Below are positions 1 to 8,832 of a stretch of DNA of 64,000 nt, in pieces (the stretch's first letter is position 1; every line of letters begins with the position of its first letter). The position numbers were made by a program, and so were the translations under genes. Below the pieces are notes generated by a model. That model was not told the DNA's origin. It ran no database searches and saw only the letters and a list, made by a program, of their open reading frames with translations. This DNA is from Bartonella sp. HY328 (lineage in GTDB: Bacteria; Pseudomonadota; Alphaproteobacteria; Rhizobiales; Rhizobiaceae), in the NCBI RefSeq assembly GCF_025449335.1, contig NZ_CP104883.1:1604501-1668500 (forward strand), written 5' to 3'.

Positions 1-1
1 A

Positions 2-436
2 GATCCAGAACATGCCGATCGTTATCGCGCAAATGCAACGGCTTACATAGCAAAACTTGATACCCTAATTAAGCAAGTTAATAGCGAGCTTGCACCGGTG
101 CGCGGTAAGCCATTTATTGTTTTCCATGATGGTTATCATTATTTTGAAAAACGCTTTGATATTCCAGCTGCAGGTTCCATAACTGTAAATCCTGAGCAAG
201 CACCAGGTGCAAAACGTATTTCAGAAATTAAAGAAAAAGTAAAAGATTTAAAGTCCGCTTGTGTCTTTTCAGAGCCTCAATTTGAACCCCGCGTTGTAAA
301 GACTATTCAAGAAGGGGCAACGGTTAAAACTGGTGAACTGGATCCACTTGGTTACGATATTCCAGAAGGACCAATGCAATATGAGCTTATGATTGAGAAA
401 ATTGCCCATTCATTGAAACATTGTCTTTCTGAATAA
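2..436 (+). CDS. znuA: Zinc ABC transporter substrate-binding protein ZnuA (C-terminal part)
   Basis: Periplasmic zinc-binding lipocalin-like receptor of the ZnuABC importer, truncated at its 5' end by the window edge. The open frame runs from base 2, so an apparent GTG start near 98 is internal. Visible family features are the HDGYHYF segment, whose histidine is a zinc ligand in cluster A-I proteins, a helix-rich second lobe, and a C-terminal ELDPLG-type strand with the usual metal-site aspartate. The rest of the importer (znuB, znuC) and its regulator zur lie about 12.5 kb away on the other strand, which is unusual because znuA is commonly divergent from znuCB. A strong terminator follows directly. 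The family call is secure; zinc rather than manganese specificity is inferred from ZnuBC and Zur nearby. Confidence 0.9.
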   Translation, partial: DPEHADRYRANATAYIAKLDTLIKQVNSELAPVRGKPFIVFHDGYHYFEKRFDIPAAGSITVNPEQAPGAKRISEIKEKVKDLKSACVFSEPQFEPRVVKTIQEGATVKTGELDPLGYDIPEGPMQYELMIEKIAHSLKHCLSE

Positions 437-448
437 TTAAAACTTTTT

Positions 449-480
449 GGCCCGCTTGGTTTATAAGCGGGCCATTTTAT
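449..480 (+). terminator. Rho-independent terminator after znuA
   Basis: A perfect 9-bp GC-rich stem (449-457 with 465-473, arms GGCCCGCTT/AAGCGGGCC, 7-nt loop) is followed by a short T-rich tail. It begins 12 bases after the znuA stop codon. Confidence 0.85.
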
Positions 481-695
481 CTGCGACTTTAATTAAATTT
501 GTGATTGGTAAATTATATTTTACTAAAATATTATGTATCAAAAATTGGCTTTTTAAATTTTATCTAATTGATATTTAACGCAATTTTTTTCTTTTTTTGG
601 AAATACGGTTTAGCGTGCAAATTTAGCTATATTTTTAATGCAACCATTAATGCTTGCCTCCGTTTAGCTTTAATAACCCAAACGGAGTACGTATT

Positions 696-1553
696 ATGAA
701 AATTCCTCCACAATCTCAAGATCAAATGCCAGGTGTAGAGTCTAAATTAGTTCCACCAGCGCAACACATCCGCGATAGCTATAAAGGTTCAAGCAAACTA
801 GCTGGTAAAAAGGCACTTATTACAGGTGGAGATAGTGGTATTGGTAGGGCCGCGGCTTTGCATTTTGCTCGTGAAGGTGCTGACGTTGCTATTATTTACC
901 TTGCAGAAGAGGCTGATGATGGGCAGGAGGCAAAGAAACTCATAGAAGCAGAGGGTGTGCGAGCCCTAGCGCTTGAAGCGGATTTACGAAAAGTAGAAAA
1001 TTGTAATAGTGTCGTTAAAACTGTTATTGAGCAATTTGGTGGATTAGATATTATCGTAAATAATGCAGGTATTCAAAAGGTCGCTAAAGACCTTGGTGAA
1101 ATTTCTGATGATGATTGGCATTGGCATTTTGATATTAATGTGCATGCAATGTTTTACTTAACTAGGGCGGCGTTACCTCATTTACATAAAGGTGCATCGA
1201 TTATAAACACGACTTCGGTCAATGCTTTTGCTGGAAACGATATGCTCGTCGCATATTCAACTACCAAAGCAGCTCAAGCAGGTTTTACGCGCGCTCTGGC
1301 ATTACAACTAGCAGATAAAGGTATAAGGGTGAATGAAGTTGCGCCCGGTCCTATATGGACACCAATTCAGCCTGCTGGATTTGGACCTATCGATCCTCAG
1401 ATCGTGGCCGATATGGGAAAAAGTGTTCCTTTGGGGCGCATTGGTCAGCCAAGTGAGGTAGGGCCGGCCTATGTTTATCTTGCCAGTGAAGATTCATCAT
1501 TTATCACTGGGCAAACCATTCATGTTAACGGTGGCATGATTATCAATGGTTGA
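696..1553 (+). CDS. SDR family oxidoreductase (YghA/GSP39-like)
   Basis: Short-chain dehydrogenase of 285 residues with an N-terminal extension of about 40 residues before the Rossmann fold, as in the YghA / general stress protein 39 / glucose-dehydrogenase-like subgroup. Visible motifs are TGGDSGIG (residues 43-50, cofactor loop), NNAG (122-125), catalytic Ser 174 and YSTTK (187-191). The ATG at 696 is chosen because it has AACGGAG at 681-687 and starts the conserved N-terminus; an upstream TTG at 654 lacks support. The gene overlaps the next one by 8 bases, implying translational coupling with an AGE-family sugar isomerase. The substrate is unknown; a sugar or polyol is a reasonable guess from the partner gene. 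Confidence 0.85.
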   Translation: MKIPPQSQDQMPGVESKLVPPAQHIRDSYKGSSKLAGKKALITGGDSGIGRAAALHFAREGADVAIIYLAEEADDGQEAKKLIEAEGVRALALEADLRKVENCNSVVKTVIEQFGGLDIIVNNAGIQKVAKDLGEISDDDWHWHFDINVHAMFYLTRAALPHLHKGASIINTTSVNAFAGNDMLVAYSTTKAAQAGFTRALALQLADKGIRVNEVAPGPIWTPIQPAGFGPIDPQIVADMGKSVPLGRIGQPSEVGPAYVYLASEDSSFITGQTIHVNGGMIING

Positions 1554-2805
1554 CACATTAGCATCTGTTTCACCATCAGAACAAACATGGTTACATAGCC
1601 AGCGACATCATCGCTGGCTAGAACAGCAAGGGCAAAGGCTGTTAGATTTTTCAAAAGAGTCTCGCGTAAAAAACGGTTTTACCGCTCTTAACGATCAGGG
1701 TAATCTTCCGGACAACGCGGTTGCTCAAACAATCATAACTGCCCGTATGACTCACGCATACGCCTTGGGTTCTATATTAGGCTTACCTGGTTGCGCGCCG
1801 CTTGTAAAACATGGTATTAAGGCTCTTCTTGGGCCATTGCATGATGATAAGCATGGTGGTTGGAAACAGGCAGAAGATCAACCACAAGCAAGAAAAATTG
1901 CCTATCTTCATGCGTTTGTTGCCTTGGCTGCGTCATCAGCAGTTGTCGCGAAAACCGAAGGGGCTGAGCTTCTTCTTAAGCAAGCTGTTGATATCCTTGA
2001 AGAATATTTTTGGTCGGAAAATGAAGGAGCCATGCGCGAAAGTTTTGCGGCAGATTGGTCTGACGAGGAACACTATCGCGGTGCAAACAGTAATATGCAT
2101 TCTGTAGAAATGTGTATGGCGCTTGCTGACGTGTTAAATTCTTCTATTTGGCGGCAAAGAGCTTTGCGGATTGCCCATCATATTATCCATACCAATGCGC
2201 GTGCACATAATTATCGAGTGCCGGAGCATTTTGATAAAAATTGGCTGTTAATGCGCGATTTTAATAAGGATAAACCTTATGATGATATGCGCCCATTTGG
2301 TATGACACCAGGTCATTTTTTGGAGTGGAGCCACTTGCTGCTAAAGCTTGAAGCGGCTTTACTTCTAAATGGTGAAGAAGCGCCATCATGGTTATTTGAA
2401 GATGCAAGCAAATTATTTGACGCAGGTGTGAATACTGGATGGGCAGCAAACGGCCAGCCGGGTATTGTTTACACAATTGATTGGAATGATAATCCTAATG
2501 TGAGTAATCGCGCTCATTGGGTGCAAGCCGAGGCTATTACTGCCGCCGCTGCGCTTTTAAAACGTACTGGCAATATTAAATACGAAGTTTGGTATCGTCG
2601 ATTTTGGGATTTCCTCGATTTACACATGATTGATCGGAGAGGAGGTAGCTGGCATAATGAAGTTGATGGCGACAACAATCCCTCGAGTAAAATTTATGTA
2701 GGAAAGCCAGACCTTTATCATGCTTATCAATCAACCTTAACGCCGATATTGCCTTTAGCTCCTTCGCTCGCAACAATGCTTGCTCAACGTATGCATTCAA
2801 ACTAA
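1546..2805 (+). CDS. AGE family epimerase/isomerase
   Basis: A 419-residue (alpha/alpha)6-barrel sugar isomerase of the N-acylglucosamine 2-epimerase family. Recognisable segments include EHYRGANSNMH around residue 175, PFGMTPGHFLEW around 250, HWVQAEA around 325 and GSWHNEVD around 365, which carry the conserved Arg/His/Glu residues of the aldose-ketose isomerase branch (mannose isomerase, YihS). Length matches that branch. The ATG lies inside the end of the SDR gene (ATGGTTGA overlap), so the two are probably co-translated. Which sugar is isomerised cannot be read from the sequence; mannose/fructose or sulfoquinovose-type activity is known in the family. Confidence 0.85.
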   Translation: MVDTLASVSPSEQTWLHSQRHHRWLEQQGQRLLDFSKESRVKNGFTALNDQGNLPDNAVAQTIITARMTHAYALGSILGLPGCAPLVKHGIKALLGPLHDDKHGGWKQAEDQPQARKIAYLHAFVALAASSAVVAKTEGAELLLKQAVDILEEYFWSENEGAMRESFAADWSDEEHYRGANSNMHSVEMCMALADVLNSSIWRQRALRIAHHIIHTNARAHNYRVPEHFDKNWLLMRDFNKDKPYDDMRPFGMTPGHFLEWSHLLLKLEAALLLNGEEAPSWLFEDASKLFDAGVNTGWAANGQPGIVYTIDWNDNPNVSNRAHWVQAEAITAAAALLKRTGNIKYEVWYRRFWDFLDLHMIDRRGGSWHNEVDGDNNPSSKIYVGKPDLYHAYQSTLTPILPLAPSLATMLAQRMHSN

Positions 2806-2939
2806 AATGAGTTTGTTCACCTGTTTAGTCATTTAATCATTTAGTCATTTTATCATCGGGCCTCATTGCATTTTTTTGAAATAGGCATAAAGCTGGATAG
2901 TTAAATGTAAGCGAAAATGAAAAAAATATAAATAAACAT

Positions 2940-2985
2940 AAAAGGCGCCCCAAAATTGTTATAACTTATGCGCCTTTTATTTTTG
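2940..2985. terminator. Bidirectional terminator between AGE isomerase and Sel1 gene
   Basis: A 9-bp stem AAAAGGCGC (2940-2948) / GCGCCTTTT (2970-2978) is followed by ATTTTTG on the plus strand. The A-rich 5' arm gives a T-run in the other direction, so it can serve both converging transcripts. Confidence 0.75.
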
Positions 2986-3011
2986 ATCTTAAGGTCCCTG
3001 CAAAATTTGTG

Positions 3012-3110
3012 TCATATATGAACAATAACGGGGAAGCCTTTTTTAATTACTTGCAACTCTTCCATAGGGATAAAGCTTAATTCATTAAAATATCGTGGTT
3101 TGTAAGACAT
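3012..3110 (-). CDS. Possible 32-residue small ORF or gene remnant
   Basis: Minus-strand frame starting MSYKPRYFNELSF and ending FPVIVHI at a TGA. The composition looks protein-like (mixed polar, aromatic, proline) rather than random AT-rich translation. There is no Shine-Dalgarno sequence upstream, and it begins only 24 bases beyond the end of the Sel1 gene on the same strand. It may be a real micro-protein, a leftover of a larger gene or chance. Confidence 0.2.
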   Translation of the reverse strand: MSYKPRYFNELSFIPMEELQVIKKGFPVIVHI

Positions 3111-3134
3111 TTTATGCTTTGATATAACGAGGTG

Positions 3135-4277
3135 TTAATTTAACGATTGTTTGATGTTTTGCAAAGCTTCTATTGCCTCTTGGTCTCCCTGAGTTGCGGC
3201 CATTTGATACCATTTGATGGCTTCGTAGGTGTCTTGGTTGACGCCATCGCCAACCAAGTACATCCTTCCCAGTCGAACTTGCGCTATGACATCATTTGAG
3301 CTCGCTGCCATTATGAACCATCGAGCCGCTTCTTTCTTGTCTTGCTTAACGCCATTACCATTATAATACATTGAAGCTAATCTATACTGATAATGAGTGT
3401 TGCCGAGCGCGGGTGCTGCGAGCCTAAGTAATTTAACTGCTTCATCCATGTTCTTTTCAACGCCATACCCATATTCATATTTAACGCTTAATTTAAATTG
3501 TGCTTCAGCGTGGCCGTGTTCTGCGGCGATCTTATACCATTTTAATGCTTTTACCTCATCTTCGGGAATGCTCGAAGCTCCATCATATAATCGTGCTAAT
3601 TGATACTGGGCTTCAACGATGCCTTGTTCGGCTGCGAGCCGCATCCATTTAATCGCCTCAATATTATTATCACCAATACCATGGTGACCATCATACATTA
3701 GGGCCATATTATACTGGGCATTTGCGTCGCCTTGTTCTGCCGCCATTTTATACCATTTGATTGCCTCGTCCCTATCGCGTGGTACCCCATCGCCTTTAAA
3801 ATATATTAAGCCTAATTTATATTGCGCCTCTGTAGCGCCTTGCTCAGCTGCGCGTTTAAACCATTTAATTGCTTCAGCCTTATCTTGTGCAACGGCATAG
3901 CCATTATAATAAATGATGGCTAAATTATATTGTGCGGGAGTTACGCCTTGTTCTGCGGCAAGTTTAAACCATTTAATAGCTTCACCCGTGTTGCGCATTA
4001 AACCATCACCCTCATTATAGATTAAACCCATATTATATTGGGCTTTAGCATGGCCTTGTTTAGCTGCCCGTCTAAACCATTTATTGGCGAGGTGCGGATC
4101 TTCATATTTAAATTTGCCATCATGGTATAATTGCCCCAATTCAGCTTGCGCAGAAGCAATTCCTAAATCAGCCTTAAGCCTTAATATTTCATTGTCTCGA
4201 TAGTGAAAAGAAATAAAATTTATAAATATAATGCCGGTAAGAAATAAAAATAATGCAATTTTAATATATTTTTTCAT
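3135..4277 (-). CDS. Sel1-like repeat protein with N-terminal membrane anchor
   Basis: A 380-residue protein made almost entirely of about nine Sel1/TPR-like repeats of 36 residues (consensus AEQG-x-AQY-x-LG-x-Y, then EAIKWFK-like ends) from residue 40 to the C-terminus. Residues 1-27 form a positively charged, hydrophobic signal anchor, so the solenoid is probably periplasmic or membrane-tethered. The start has TAGGAAAC upstream. Sel1 proteins act as protein-interaction scaffolds in envelope stress, polysaccharide or virulence pathways in other bacteria; a specific role cannot be assigned. It is divergently transcribed from an exported protein of unknown function. Confidence 0.85.
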   Translation of the reverse strand: MKKYIKIALFLFLTGIIFINFISFHYRDNEILRLKADLGIASAQAELGQLYHDGKFKYEDPHLANKWFRRAAKQGHAKAQYNMGLIYNEGDGLMRNTGEAIKWFKLAAEQGVTPAQYNLAIIYYNGYAVAQDKAEAIKWFKRAAEQGATEAQYKLGLIYFKGDGVPRDRDEAIKWYKMAAEQGDANAQYNMALMYDGHHGIGDNNIEAIKWMRLAAEQGIVEAQYQLARLYDGASSIPEDEVKALKWYKIAAEHGHAEAQFKLSVKYEYGYGVEKNMDEAVKLLRLAAPALGNTHYQYRLASMYYNGNGVKQDKKEAARWFIMAASSNDVIAQVRLGRMYLVGDGVNQDTYEAIKWYQMAATQGDQEAIEALQNIKQSLN

Positions 4278-4444
4278 ATTAGTTTCCTAAAATATATTGG
4301 CTAAATTGTAATGATATTATACTGTTATACGGAGATAATAAATAATGCTTATTGTATTTGTGTGGATATAAAATTAAAGTGTTATATTATTTATCATGTA
4401 GTAAAGGTTGAAATATAATATTATAATTGAATTGGAAGATATTT

Positions 4445-5017
4445 ATGCAAGATATGCTGTTACATTTATTGGCATTATTTGCTTTATGTTGCACATTTGG
4501 GGGAAGTGCATTGGCTGAAGAACATCAATATATAATTGAAAAGCCGATATCTATTACCCATGGTCAAGTAATTGTTTTTGATCAGTCAAATCCAAAATAT
4601 TTATTGTGGACTGACGAGCATGTGGCACAAGGTTTTGGTTGGTTAAATGGATCAGTTTCCTTTGGTATCCCCGACCGTGATGGTTGGCCGCTTGTCAGGT
4701 TGAAAATAGTGGATGAGTTCCCCCCATTAACACCAGATGTAAGGCGAGCTATTAGGGTGCCTTTCCATAGTAATTCCAATATTGTAATTGCAACTATTGT
4801 TGATGACATACCAACCCCTATTGGCGCAGGAGATTACAGTATTGAATTTAGGATGGTAGATGTGCCGCCGCCAGCTGATGATCTTAAGGATCCTTCATAT
4901 GTTATTGATTTTTTGATCAAAAAGGGTAAGTCAGACGAGTTTAAAATTTTAAGAAAGTCTGATGAAGTGACTTCAGATGATGTTATTACAAAAACTGGAA
5001 AGCCTGTCGGATTTTAG
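4445..5017 (+). CDS. Exported protein of unknown function
   Basis: A 190-residue protein that I do not recognise. The ATG at 4445 is chosen over a TTG at 4427 because GGAAG lies 6 bases upstream and it starts a clean signal peptide (hydrophobic stretch ending SALAEE near residue 25). The mature part is rich in beta-branched residues, Pro and Asp, with segments such as YSIEFRMVDVPPPADD, suggesting a beta-sandwich fold. There are no cysteines after the signal sequence. It is divergent from the Sel1 gene and followed by a terminator, so it is probably monocistronic. Confidence 0.7.
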   Translation: MQDMLLHLLALFALCCTFGGSALAEEHQYIIEKPISITHGQVIVFDQSNPKYLLWTDEHVAQGFGWLNGSVSFGIPDRDGWPLVRLKIVDEFPPLTPDVRRAIRVPFHSNSNIVIATIVDDIPTPIGAGDYSIEFRMVDVPPPADDLKDPSYVIDFLIKKGKSDEFKILRKSDEVTSDDVITKTGKPVGF

Positions 5018-5038
5018 TTTGATAAAACAAAATAATAA

Positions 5039-5072
5039 AGGCGCCCATCCGATAGGGTGAGCGCCTAAATTT
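5039..5072. terminator. Bidirectional terminator between exported protein and ohr
   Basis: Arms AGGCGC (5039-5044) and GCGCCT (5061-5066), with additional CC/GG pairing inside, are flanked by A-rich sequence on one side and AAATTTG on the other. It lies between two converging genes. Confidence 0.6.
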
Positions 5073-5093
5073 GAATTTTTTAATAATCAGAAT

Positions 5094-5522
5094 TTAAACA
5101 ATCTTGATTTGCACTTCCACATTGCCGCGTGTGGCATGAGAATAGGGGCAAATTTCATTATGGGCAGTAAGTGCCGCCATTTCAGCTTGTTGCTTATCAA
5201 GGCCATCAAGATGAACGTTAAGTGTTACAACTAATTGAAAGCCACCTCCCTTACGAGGGCCAATACCAACATCGGCTTTAACCCAGCTATCTTCACCAAT
5301 TTTCATGCCCTTTTGGGCAGCAGCAAAACGGGTTGCTGATTCAAAGCAGGCTGCATAGCCAGCTGCAAAAAGAGTTTCAGGATTTGCGCCGACTTTGCCA
5401 TTGCCGCCCATTTCTTTTGGTTTGATCAAGTCTAGGTTGATGGCACCATCTTGGGATGTAACATGACCTTCGCGGCCGCCTTTGGCTGTTGCACTTGTGG
5501 TATAAATAACTTTTTCTAACAT
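5094..5522 (-). CDS. ohr: Organic hydroperoxide resistance protein Ohr
   Basis: A 142-residue OsmC/Ohr-family thiol peroxidase that reduces organic hydroperoxides. Both catalytic cysteines are visible: GYAACFESA (about residue 60) and ICPYSHATRGN (about 125), the order typical of Ohr rather than OsmC. The start MLEKVIYTT is chosen because AGGAG lies 6 bases upstream; a longer frame upstream is not supported. No ohrR regulator is adjacent, unlike in many bacteria. Confidence 0.92.
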   Translation of the reverse strand: MLEKVIYTTSATAKGGREGHVTSQDGAINLDLIKPKEMGGNGKVGANPETLFAAGYAACFESATRFAAAQKGMKIGEDSWVKADVGIGPRKGGGFQLVVTLNVHLDGLDKQQAEMAALTAHNEICPYSHATRGNVEVQIKIV

Positions 5523-5834
5523 GTTTGCTCCTAAAATCTTCAAGTGAATATTGCCCAATTGGGGGTGGAGTTAAGTTGTATGCTATTGAGTTAGGTTAAT
5601 TCGTCAATTCTGTTTTATCGCAAAATTCTTACTTATTTTGCAAAAAAGTTTTTGCCTAAAAGTGGTTCTGCTGGTTATCACATCGTATATTGAGTAGCGA
5701 TTGAACATTTTCATGATCCAAACAATTGATTACTATGCTGTTAAATTTTAGCATAGTAATCAAATATCTAATCAATATTACTCCATTATATAGCGTCTTG
5801 TTCTTATTGAACAAGATTATAAGTGGTCTTATAA
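5523..5834. other. Gene-free spacer with a long perfect hairpin
   Basis: About 310 bases with no credible ORF. The main structure is a perfect 14-bp stem (5726-5739 with 5750-5763, 10-nt AT loop). It could end the pepN transcript, which stops at 5835 on the minus strand, but the T-run expected for an intrinsic terminator is poor. Confidence 0.6.
5726..5763. repeat. Perfect 14-bp inverted repeat (hairpin) downstream of pepN
   Basis: Arms TTGATTACTATGCT and AGCATAGTAATCAA with loop GTTAAATTTT. This is exceptionally long and perfect for an AT-rich spacer. Candidate terminator or mRNA 3' stabiliser for pepN, or a transcription-factor site upstream of ohr. Confidence 0.7.
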
Positions 5835-8513
5835 TCACTTATTTTTATGGTTCTTTTTATCGGTCTTTTTATCTTTATCACCACTTAGTAATCTGGCGAT
5901 AATATCATTAACATCGTTGGATAAATTTTCTGCTTTGGCGATTTGTTTTAAGGCGTTTTCAAGCTTGTGACGGCGGTGTTGCTCTAGTGAGCGCCATGAC
6001 CGTAGAGTTGTTAAAAGGCGAGCTGCAAGTTGTGGATTTTTTCGATCAATGTCGATGATCGTTTTCGCTAAATAGTCATAACTTGCTCCGTCTTTACGGT
6101 TAAAAGCAACGGGGTTGCCACCAGCAAAGGCACCAATTAATGCACGCACTCGGTTTGGATTGTCAAAGGAAAAATGTTTGTGCTTGGTAAGCTCTTGCAC
6201 TTTTTCAAGGGTTTCCACCCTTGCGCTGCGCGCTTGTATACCAAACCATTTGTCGATAGTTAGCACATCATCGTCAAAACGCTTTTCAAAGTCATCAAGA
6301 GCTGATTGTGCTTCTTTAGATTGGGCAAAGTTTTGTACTAAAATATTAAGTGCGGCAAGCCGATCGGTCATGTTATCTGCCTGATTATATAAAGCACTTA
6401 CTTGTTTAGGCGAGTTTTCAGCCATTGCAATATAATAAAGCAATGTATTAGCTAATGCGCGCTTTCCAGCATTAATTGCATCAGGCGTGAATGGCTTGGC
6501 AGGCGTGATAGCTTTATAAAGTGCGTTAAAACTTGCTTGATTTTCTTTCGCAATAATTTCAACCAATATTTTCCTTGCTTCATGGATGTGATCGGGATTG
6601 ATATTTTTTTCGACAATTCGTGCAACTTCCGCTTCGCTCGGCATGGTCAAGGCTATCGCGCGGAAAGCTGGTTCAAGGCGCTCATCATTGGCAACATTGT
6701 CAACCAGCTTGGCAAGTTTAATGCATTGCTTATGGCGCAATTTTCCTTCATGATTATGCGCATGTACCAGTTCATCCATCAAAAGATCATTGAGTGCCTG
6801 CCAACGGTTAACTGGATCTTGATCATAGGTGGCAAGGAAAAAACGCTCCTTTTTGCTTAGATTTGTTTTAAGGATAATTGGGGCAGAAAAATCACGCAAA
6901 AGCGATACCAAAGGGCGTTGCTTTATCCCCTTAAAGTGGAAGCTTTGTTTGGCCTCGTTAAGCACCAAAAGATTATCTTTACCAGCGCTTTTGGCCACGC
7001 CACTCAGCTCGTTGCCCTCACCATCCAAAAGCGCAAAGCGAATAGGAATGACCATTGGTTTCTTTTTCTTTTGCCCTGGGGTTGGGTGGATTTTTTGCTC
7101 CAGTTTAATGGTAAGGGTTTCATGTTTTTCGCTATAATCGAATTTGGCTTTTACGTGCGGTGTACCCGCTTGATCGTACCAAAGCATAAATTGAGAAAAA
7201 TCTTGTTTTGAAACCTTCGCAAAGCAAGCAATAAAATCCTCAATTGTACAAGCTTCACCATCATGGCGTTGAAAATATAGATCCATGCCTTTTCTAAACA
7301 ATTTATCACCGAGCAAGGTGTGAACCATGCGGACAACTTCCGCACCTTTTTCATAGATGGTAGTTGTATAAAAATTATTGATTTCGCTATATTCGGTAGG
7401 TCGTACGGGGTGGGCAAGGGGACCAGCATCTTCCGGAAATTGCGCAATTTTCAATAAACGAACTTGGTCTATGCGTTGCACGGGACGCGAGCGTTGGCTT
7501 GATGAGAATTCTTGATCTCGATAAACCGTAAGCCCTTCTTTTAAGCATAATTGGAACCAATCACGGCAGGTAATACGGTCGCCAGTCCAGTTATGGAAAT
7601 ATTCATGGGCAACCACGCGTTCAACATTGGCAAAGTCCGCATCTGTTTCAGTTTCTGCAGCGGCAAGAATATATCGATCATTAAATATATTCAGTCCTTT
7701 GTTTTCCATAGCGCCCATATTAAAATCAGATACGGCAACAATATTAAATATATCAAGATCGTATTCACGGCCAAAAGCTTTTTCGTCCCATGCAAGAGAT
7801 CGTTTCAGCGAGTCCATTGCATAAAGCGCACGCTCAGTCTTACCTTTCTCGACATAAATGCCAAGGTCAAGTGTTTTACCGCTCATTGTTTTGAAGCTAT
7901 CACGGGTAACTTCAAGATTGCCGGCAACTAAAGCAAATAAATAGGATGGTTTGGGAAAGGGGTCATGCCATGTTGCAAAGTGCCGATCCTTGCCAATATT
8001 GCCGCTTTCAACACAATTACCATTAGATAATAAAATGGGGCATTGTTTTTTGTTTGCTTCAATACGTACAGTATAGACCGAAAGAACATCAGGACGATCA
8101 TAGAAGTAAGTGATCCTGCGAAAGCCTTCTGCTTCGCATTGGGTGCAAAAAACACCGCTAGATTGGTAAAGGCCCATTAATTGCCGGTTAGCCTTGGGAT
8201 TGATTTTTGTAACAATTTCTAAGGCAAACGGATCGCTAGGTGGATTGTCGATTTTTAATTGGCTTGGGGTGATGGTAAAGTCTTTTGGCTCTAGTGCAAT
8301 ATTATCAATGGCAACGCGCACCAGTTCTAGCTCATCGCCAATGAGAATAAGCGGTGTGCCTTTTTTTGTGCCATGCCGTCTTTCCAGTGCGAGTTTTGTT
8401 GTCACTACTGTGTTTTCTGCTTCAAGAAGAAAGTCCATATGGGTTGTTTTTATTTCATATGGGGTTGGCTTATAATCTTTTAAGCGAAAAACTGGACGCT
8501 TTACCGTGTTCAT
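5835..8513 (-). CDS. pepN: Aminopeptidase N (M1 family)
   Basis: An 892-residue cytosolic zinc metallopeptidase that removes N-terminal residues from peptides. It has the exopeptidase motif GAMEN at residues 267-271, zinc ligands HEYFH at 303-307 and Glu 326 in KEGLT, all with canonical spacing. Length and the arm-like helical C-terminal half match bacterial PepN. The last 15 residues are a Lys-rich tail (DKDKKTDKK), an addition not needed for catalysis. The ATG at 8513 has GGGA upstream. It stands alone, on its own apparent promoter. Confidence 0.95.
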   Translation of the reverse strand: MNTVKRPVFRLKDYKPTPYEIKTTHMDFLLEAENTVVTTKLALERRHGTKKGTPLILIGDELELVRVAIDNIALEPKDFTITPSQLKIDNPPSDPFALEIVTKINPKANRQLMGLYQSSGVFCTQCEAEGFRRITYFYDRPDVLSVYTVRIEANKKQCPILLSNGNCVESGNIGKDRHFATWHDPFPKPSYLFALVAGNLEVTRDSFKTMSGKTLDLGIYVEKGKTERALYAMDSLKRSLAWDEKAFGREYDLDIFNIVAVSDFNMGAMENKGLNIFNDRYILAAAETETDADFANVERVVAHEYFHNWTGDRITCRDWFQLCLKEGLTVYRDQEFSSSQRSRPVQRIDQVRLLKIAQFPEDAGPLAHPVRPTEYSEINNFYTTTIYEKGAEVVRMVHTLLGDKLFRKGMDLYFQRHDGEACTIEDFIACFAKVSKQDFSQFMLWYDQAGTPHVKAKFDYSEKHETLTIKLEQKIHPTPGQKKKKPMVIPIRFALLDGEGNELSGVAKSAGKDNLLVLNEAKQSFHFKGIKQRPLVSLLRDFSAPIILKTNLSKKERFFLATYDQDPVNRWQALNDLLMDELVHAHNHEGKLRHKQCIKLAKLVDNVANDERLEPAFRAIALTMPSEAEVARIVEKNINPDHIHEARKILVEIIAKENQASFNALYKAITPAKPFTPDAINAGKRALANTLLYYIAMAENSPKQVSALYNQADNMTDRLAALNILVQNFAQSKEAQSALDDFEKRFDDDVLTIDKWFGIQARSARVETLEKVQELTKHKHFSFDNPNRVRALIGAFAGGNPVAFNRKDGASYDYLAKTIIDIDRKNPQLAARLLTTLRSWRSLEQHRRHKLENALKQIAKAENLSNDVNDIIARLLSGDKDKKTDKKNHKNK

Positions 8514-8832
8514 GAACTTAAATCCCGATTGTTAACTTGCTTTAAGGTAGGAATAGACTCTAAAGGCTGCAATAGATTTTTTAAAAAAATATCTATAATC
8601 TTTGCATTATACTCTATTAGTTTATTAAAAGAACAATGATATTAAATAAAGCGTTATGATAATTAATTATTTATTATATGCTAGTAAAGTAGATGTAAAA
8701 TTGCACAAATAATGAGCATGTGTGGTTTTGGTTGGTTGGCTGATGAGGTGGTGTTTGCAATATTATATTTTATTAAAGTAATAATATGATTTAGTGTTGG
8801 GATGTTGGGATTGAAATGGTGTTGGCTTTAAT
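8514..8832. other. Divergent intergenic region pepN / EamA transporter
   Basis: About 320 AT-rich bases between divergent starts, expected to hold both promoters. The only structure noted is a 12-bp AT palindrome at 8659-8670. No gene seen. Confidence 0.6.

Larger units (their letters stand above)
2806..3134. other. Intergenic region between convergent genes
   Basis: About 330 bases without a convincing gene. It contains an imperfect short tandem repeat (TTTAGTCATTTAATCAT-like units, 2824-2853), a strong bidirectional hairpin at 2940-2978, and a weak 32-codon open frame on the minus strand (3012-3110). Confidence 0.7.

Noticed and set aside
2824..2853. Possible tandem repeat/CRISPR-like signal (TTTAGTCATTTAATCAT units)
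   Set aside because: Only two to three imperfect AT-rich units without spacers; simple slippage sequence.
6537..7931. Several 100-codon plus-strand frames opposite pepN
   Set aside because: They are shadows of the strongly supported PepN coding frame.
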